The notes below the pieces were generated by a model. It was not told the origin of the DNA, did no database searches, and worked only from the letters and a program-made list of their open reading frames with translations. From NCBI GenBank assembly GCA_023436305.1, contig JAEZJQ010000111.1, positions 1 to 21,901 on the forward strand: a stretch of 21,901 bases of DNA. Direction: 5' to 3'. The position numbers were made by a program, and so were the translations under genes. Shown here piece after piece: positions 20,610 through 21,901 of this stretch. Position 1 is the stretch's first letter, and the number at the start of each line of letters is the position of its first letter. The DNA comes from Bacillota bacterium (lineage in GTDB: Bacteria; Bacillota; UBA4882; UBA8346).

Positions 20610-21901
20610 ATGTCTAAAACAATAAAAAGTTTGTTATTGATCACAGTCCTATGTCTTGGTTTGATTATCAGTTCCGTTTGTTATGCCGATTACCCGCTTT
20701 TAAAAACGGTAACGTACTCGGCTGATCCGTCATGTCTTGAGTATAACGGGGTACTTTATTCCTACTGGTCGAATGATGATAACAATAATGGCTCTTATTC
20801 AATGCATCAAGTTACCTGTCATTCAACAACGGACTTAAAAAACTGGACGAATCATGGGCCGGTTTTTGATGTGCCTCGTGACGCTTCTTGGGCCTACAAT
20901 AGTTGGGCGCCGGCAGTAGTATATCGTAATGGGTATTTTTGGATGTACTTTGGTAATGGTGGTGGCGGTATTGGAGTCGCGAAAAGCACGAGTCCGACAG
21001 GTCCCTTTAAGGATGCAAAGGGAAGTGCTTTAATTACCCCGTCAATGCCGAATTGCAATGTAACATATTGCTTTGACCCCGGCGTTCTTGTAGATGACGA
21101 CGGACGGGTTTACATGTTTTTTGGCGGAGGCGGGCCGGGGAATTCCAGGGCAATTGAAATCGGGAGTGACATGATTAGCACGGTTGGAACCGCGGTAACA
21201 ATTAACGCCCCACGATTTTTTGAAGATTCATGGATCCACAAATACAACGGCAAATATTATTTTTCTTATTCCTCAGATTTCTCTCAAGGCGCTGCAACCA
21301 TTGAATACATGGTGAGCAGTAGCCCAATGTCCGGGTATGTGCATAAAGGGACAGTCTTGCCTAACCCGCCAGATAACAGTGGCAATAACAATCACCATAG
21401 CATCTTTAAATTCAGAGATAACTGGTATATTGCTTATCATAACCGGTATGTAGCCATACAGCAACGTATAGATACAACTTATAAACGAAATGCCTGCTTG
21501 GACCAGTTGTATTATAATACCGATGGTACAATGAAATTGGTTACTTGCACCAAAAATGGTCTACCCCTGTTGACGACATTGACACCGACGCCGGTTGGAA
21601 CCCCGACCCCCACCCCGGTCCCTACTCCAACTCCCAGCCCGCGATCGGCCTTTTCACAGATCGAAGCGGAAAGTTTCGACACCCAGTCGGGCATCCAAAC
21701 TGAAAGCTGCGGCGAAGGTGGACAAAACATCGGTTACATTGAGAATGGGGATTATGCTGTATACAACAATATCGATTTCCAAGGCGGCGCGGCAAGTTTC
21801 CAGGCTAGAGTAGCCAGCAACACCAGCGGTGGTAGTATTGAGATCAGGCTTGATAGTACTTCCGGCACTTTATTAGGGACTTGTTCAGTTGCGGGAACCG
21901 G
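20610..21901 (+). CDS. Secreted GH43 arabinofuranosidase/xylosidase with CBM6 (3' end beyond the window)
   Basis: Open at the right edge; 430 residues visible. ATG start with AAGGAGAAAGG upstream. Signal peptide at 1-26 (ends CYA). Residues about 28-325 are a five-bladed GH43 propeller: catalytic base D39 in YSADPSCLEYNG, pKa-tuning D156 in CFDPGVLVDDDGRVY, catalytic acid E205 in FFEDSWIHKYNGKYYFSYS, and the NNHHS histidines near 262. The pattern resembles the XynD-type arabinoxylan arabinofuranohydrolase group, but other GH43 subfamilies are possible. A Pro/Thr linker (about 326-345) leads to a CBM6 (from 349, IEAESFDTQSG...GYIENGDYAVYNN). That module is about 86% identical in DNA to the CBM6 at 9748-10008. 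The enzyme would release arabinose or xylose side groups outside the cell, feeding the transporter just upstream. Confidence 0.92.
   Translation, partial: MSKTIKSLLLITVLCLGLIISSVCYADYPLLKTVTYSADPSCLEYNGVLYSYWSNDDNNNGSYSMHQVTCHSTTDLKNWTNHGPVFDVPRDASWAYNSWAPAVVYRNGYFWMYFGNGGGGIGVAKSTSPTGPFKDAKGSALITPSMPNCNVTYCFDPGVLVDDDGRVYMFFGGGGPGNSRAIEIGSDMISTVGTAVTINAPRFFEDSWIHKYNGKYYFSYSSDFSQGAATIEYMVSSSPMSGYVHKGTVLPNPPDNSGNNNHHSIFKFRDNWYIAYHNRYVAIQQRIDTTYKRNACLDQLYYNTDGTMKLVTCTKNGLPLLTTLTPTPVGTPTPTPVPTPTPSPRSAFSQIEAESFDTQSGIQTESCGEGGQNIGYIENGDYAVYNNIDFQGGAASFQARVASNTSGGSIEIRLDSTSGTLLGTCSVAGT
21641..21901 (+). repeat. CBM6-coding direct repeat, copy 2 (in GH43), cut by the window edge
   Basis: Partner of 9748-10008. 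The shared module in two otherwise unrelated enzymes indicates module duplication or gene conversion. Confidence 0.85.

Noticed and set aside
1..21901. tRNA, rRNA, dockerin or cohesin modules
   Set aside because: None seen on either strand; the hydrolases end in CBMs (or run off the window) rather than dockerins.

Overview
The window carries a plant-cell-wall (hemicellulose and cellulose) degradation and sugar-uptake locus from what looks like an anaerobic, cellulolytic member of the Bacillota. The signs are strong GGAGG ribosome binding sites, moderately AT-rich DNA, YesM/YesN-type signalling, and secreted modular glycoside hydrolases with Pro/Thr linkers and CBM2/CBM3/CBM6 modules. No dockerin is seen, so the enzymes appear to be free rather than cellulosomal. 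Both sugar-binding proteins have plain signal sequences without a lipobox cysteine. That hints at a diderm (outer-membrane) lineage, but this is inference only.

Left part (185-4668, minus strand): a tight operon of a sugar-binding protein, a sensor histidine kinase and an AraC-type response regulator. It matches the architecture of the XylFII-LytS-YesN three-component sugar sensor of Clostridium beijerinckii. At 16690-20290 (plus strand) lies the matching CUT2 (RbsA/XylG-type) ABC transporter, whose own binding protein is a close paralogue of the sensor's binding protein.

Middle (4861-7450): a LacI promoter and operator lead into a gene in which a decayed LacI DNA-binding domain runs in frame into a GH10 xylanase domain without a signal peptide. 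The C-terminal CBM9 of that xylanase is broken by a frameshift at a CG-dinucleotide repeat. About 1.1 kb of mostly decayed coding sequence follows, with an exact AraR-type palindrome near its end.

Next come a 1057-residue secreted right-handed beta-helix enzyme (GH141-like) with CBM6 and CBM2 (7451-10624), a strong terminator, an IS200/IS605 5' fragment, and a remarkable AraC regulator that is a head-to-tail duplication of a whole AraC protein in one chain (11004-12929, minus). Divergent from it is a secreted GH9 enzyme with CBM3 (13443-16379), whose upstream region has two AraR-like sites 21 bp apart and a 14-codon ORF with a perfect ribosome binding site.

The right end holds the ABC transporter operon, an interleaved inverted-repeat structure, and a secreted GH43 enzyme (20610 to the edge). 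The CBM6 of that GH43 is about 86% identical in DNA to the CBM6 of the beta-helix enzyme.

Reading as a system (inference): secreted GH43, GH9 and beta-helix enzymes (and GH10, if it is still made) release oligosaccharides and pentoses. The three-component sensor detects a sugar outside the membrane and is likely to switch on the paralogous ABC importer. AraR-, LacI- and AraC-type regulators add further control. The most unusual items are the tandem single-chain AraC, the LacI::GH10 fusion with its slippage site, the intragenic AraR-type palindrome, and the interleaved inverted repeats before GH43.
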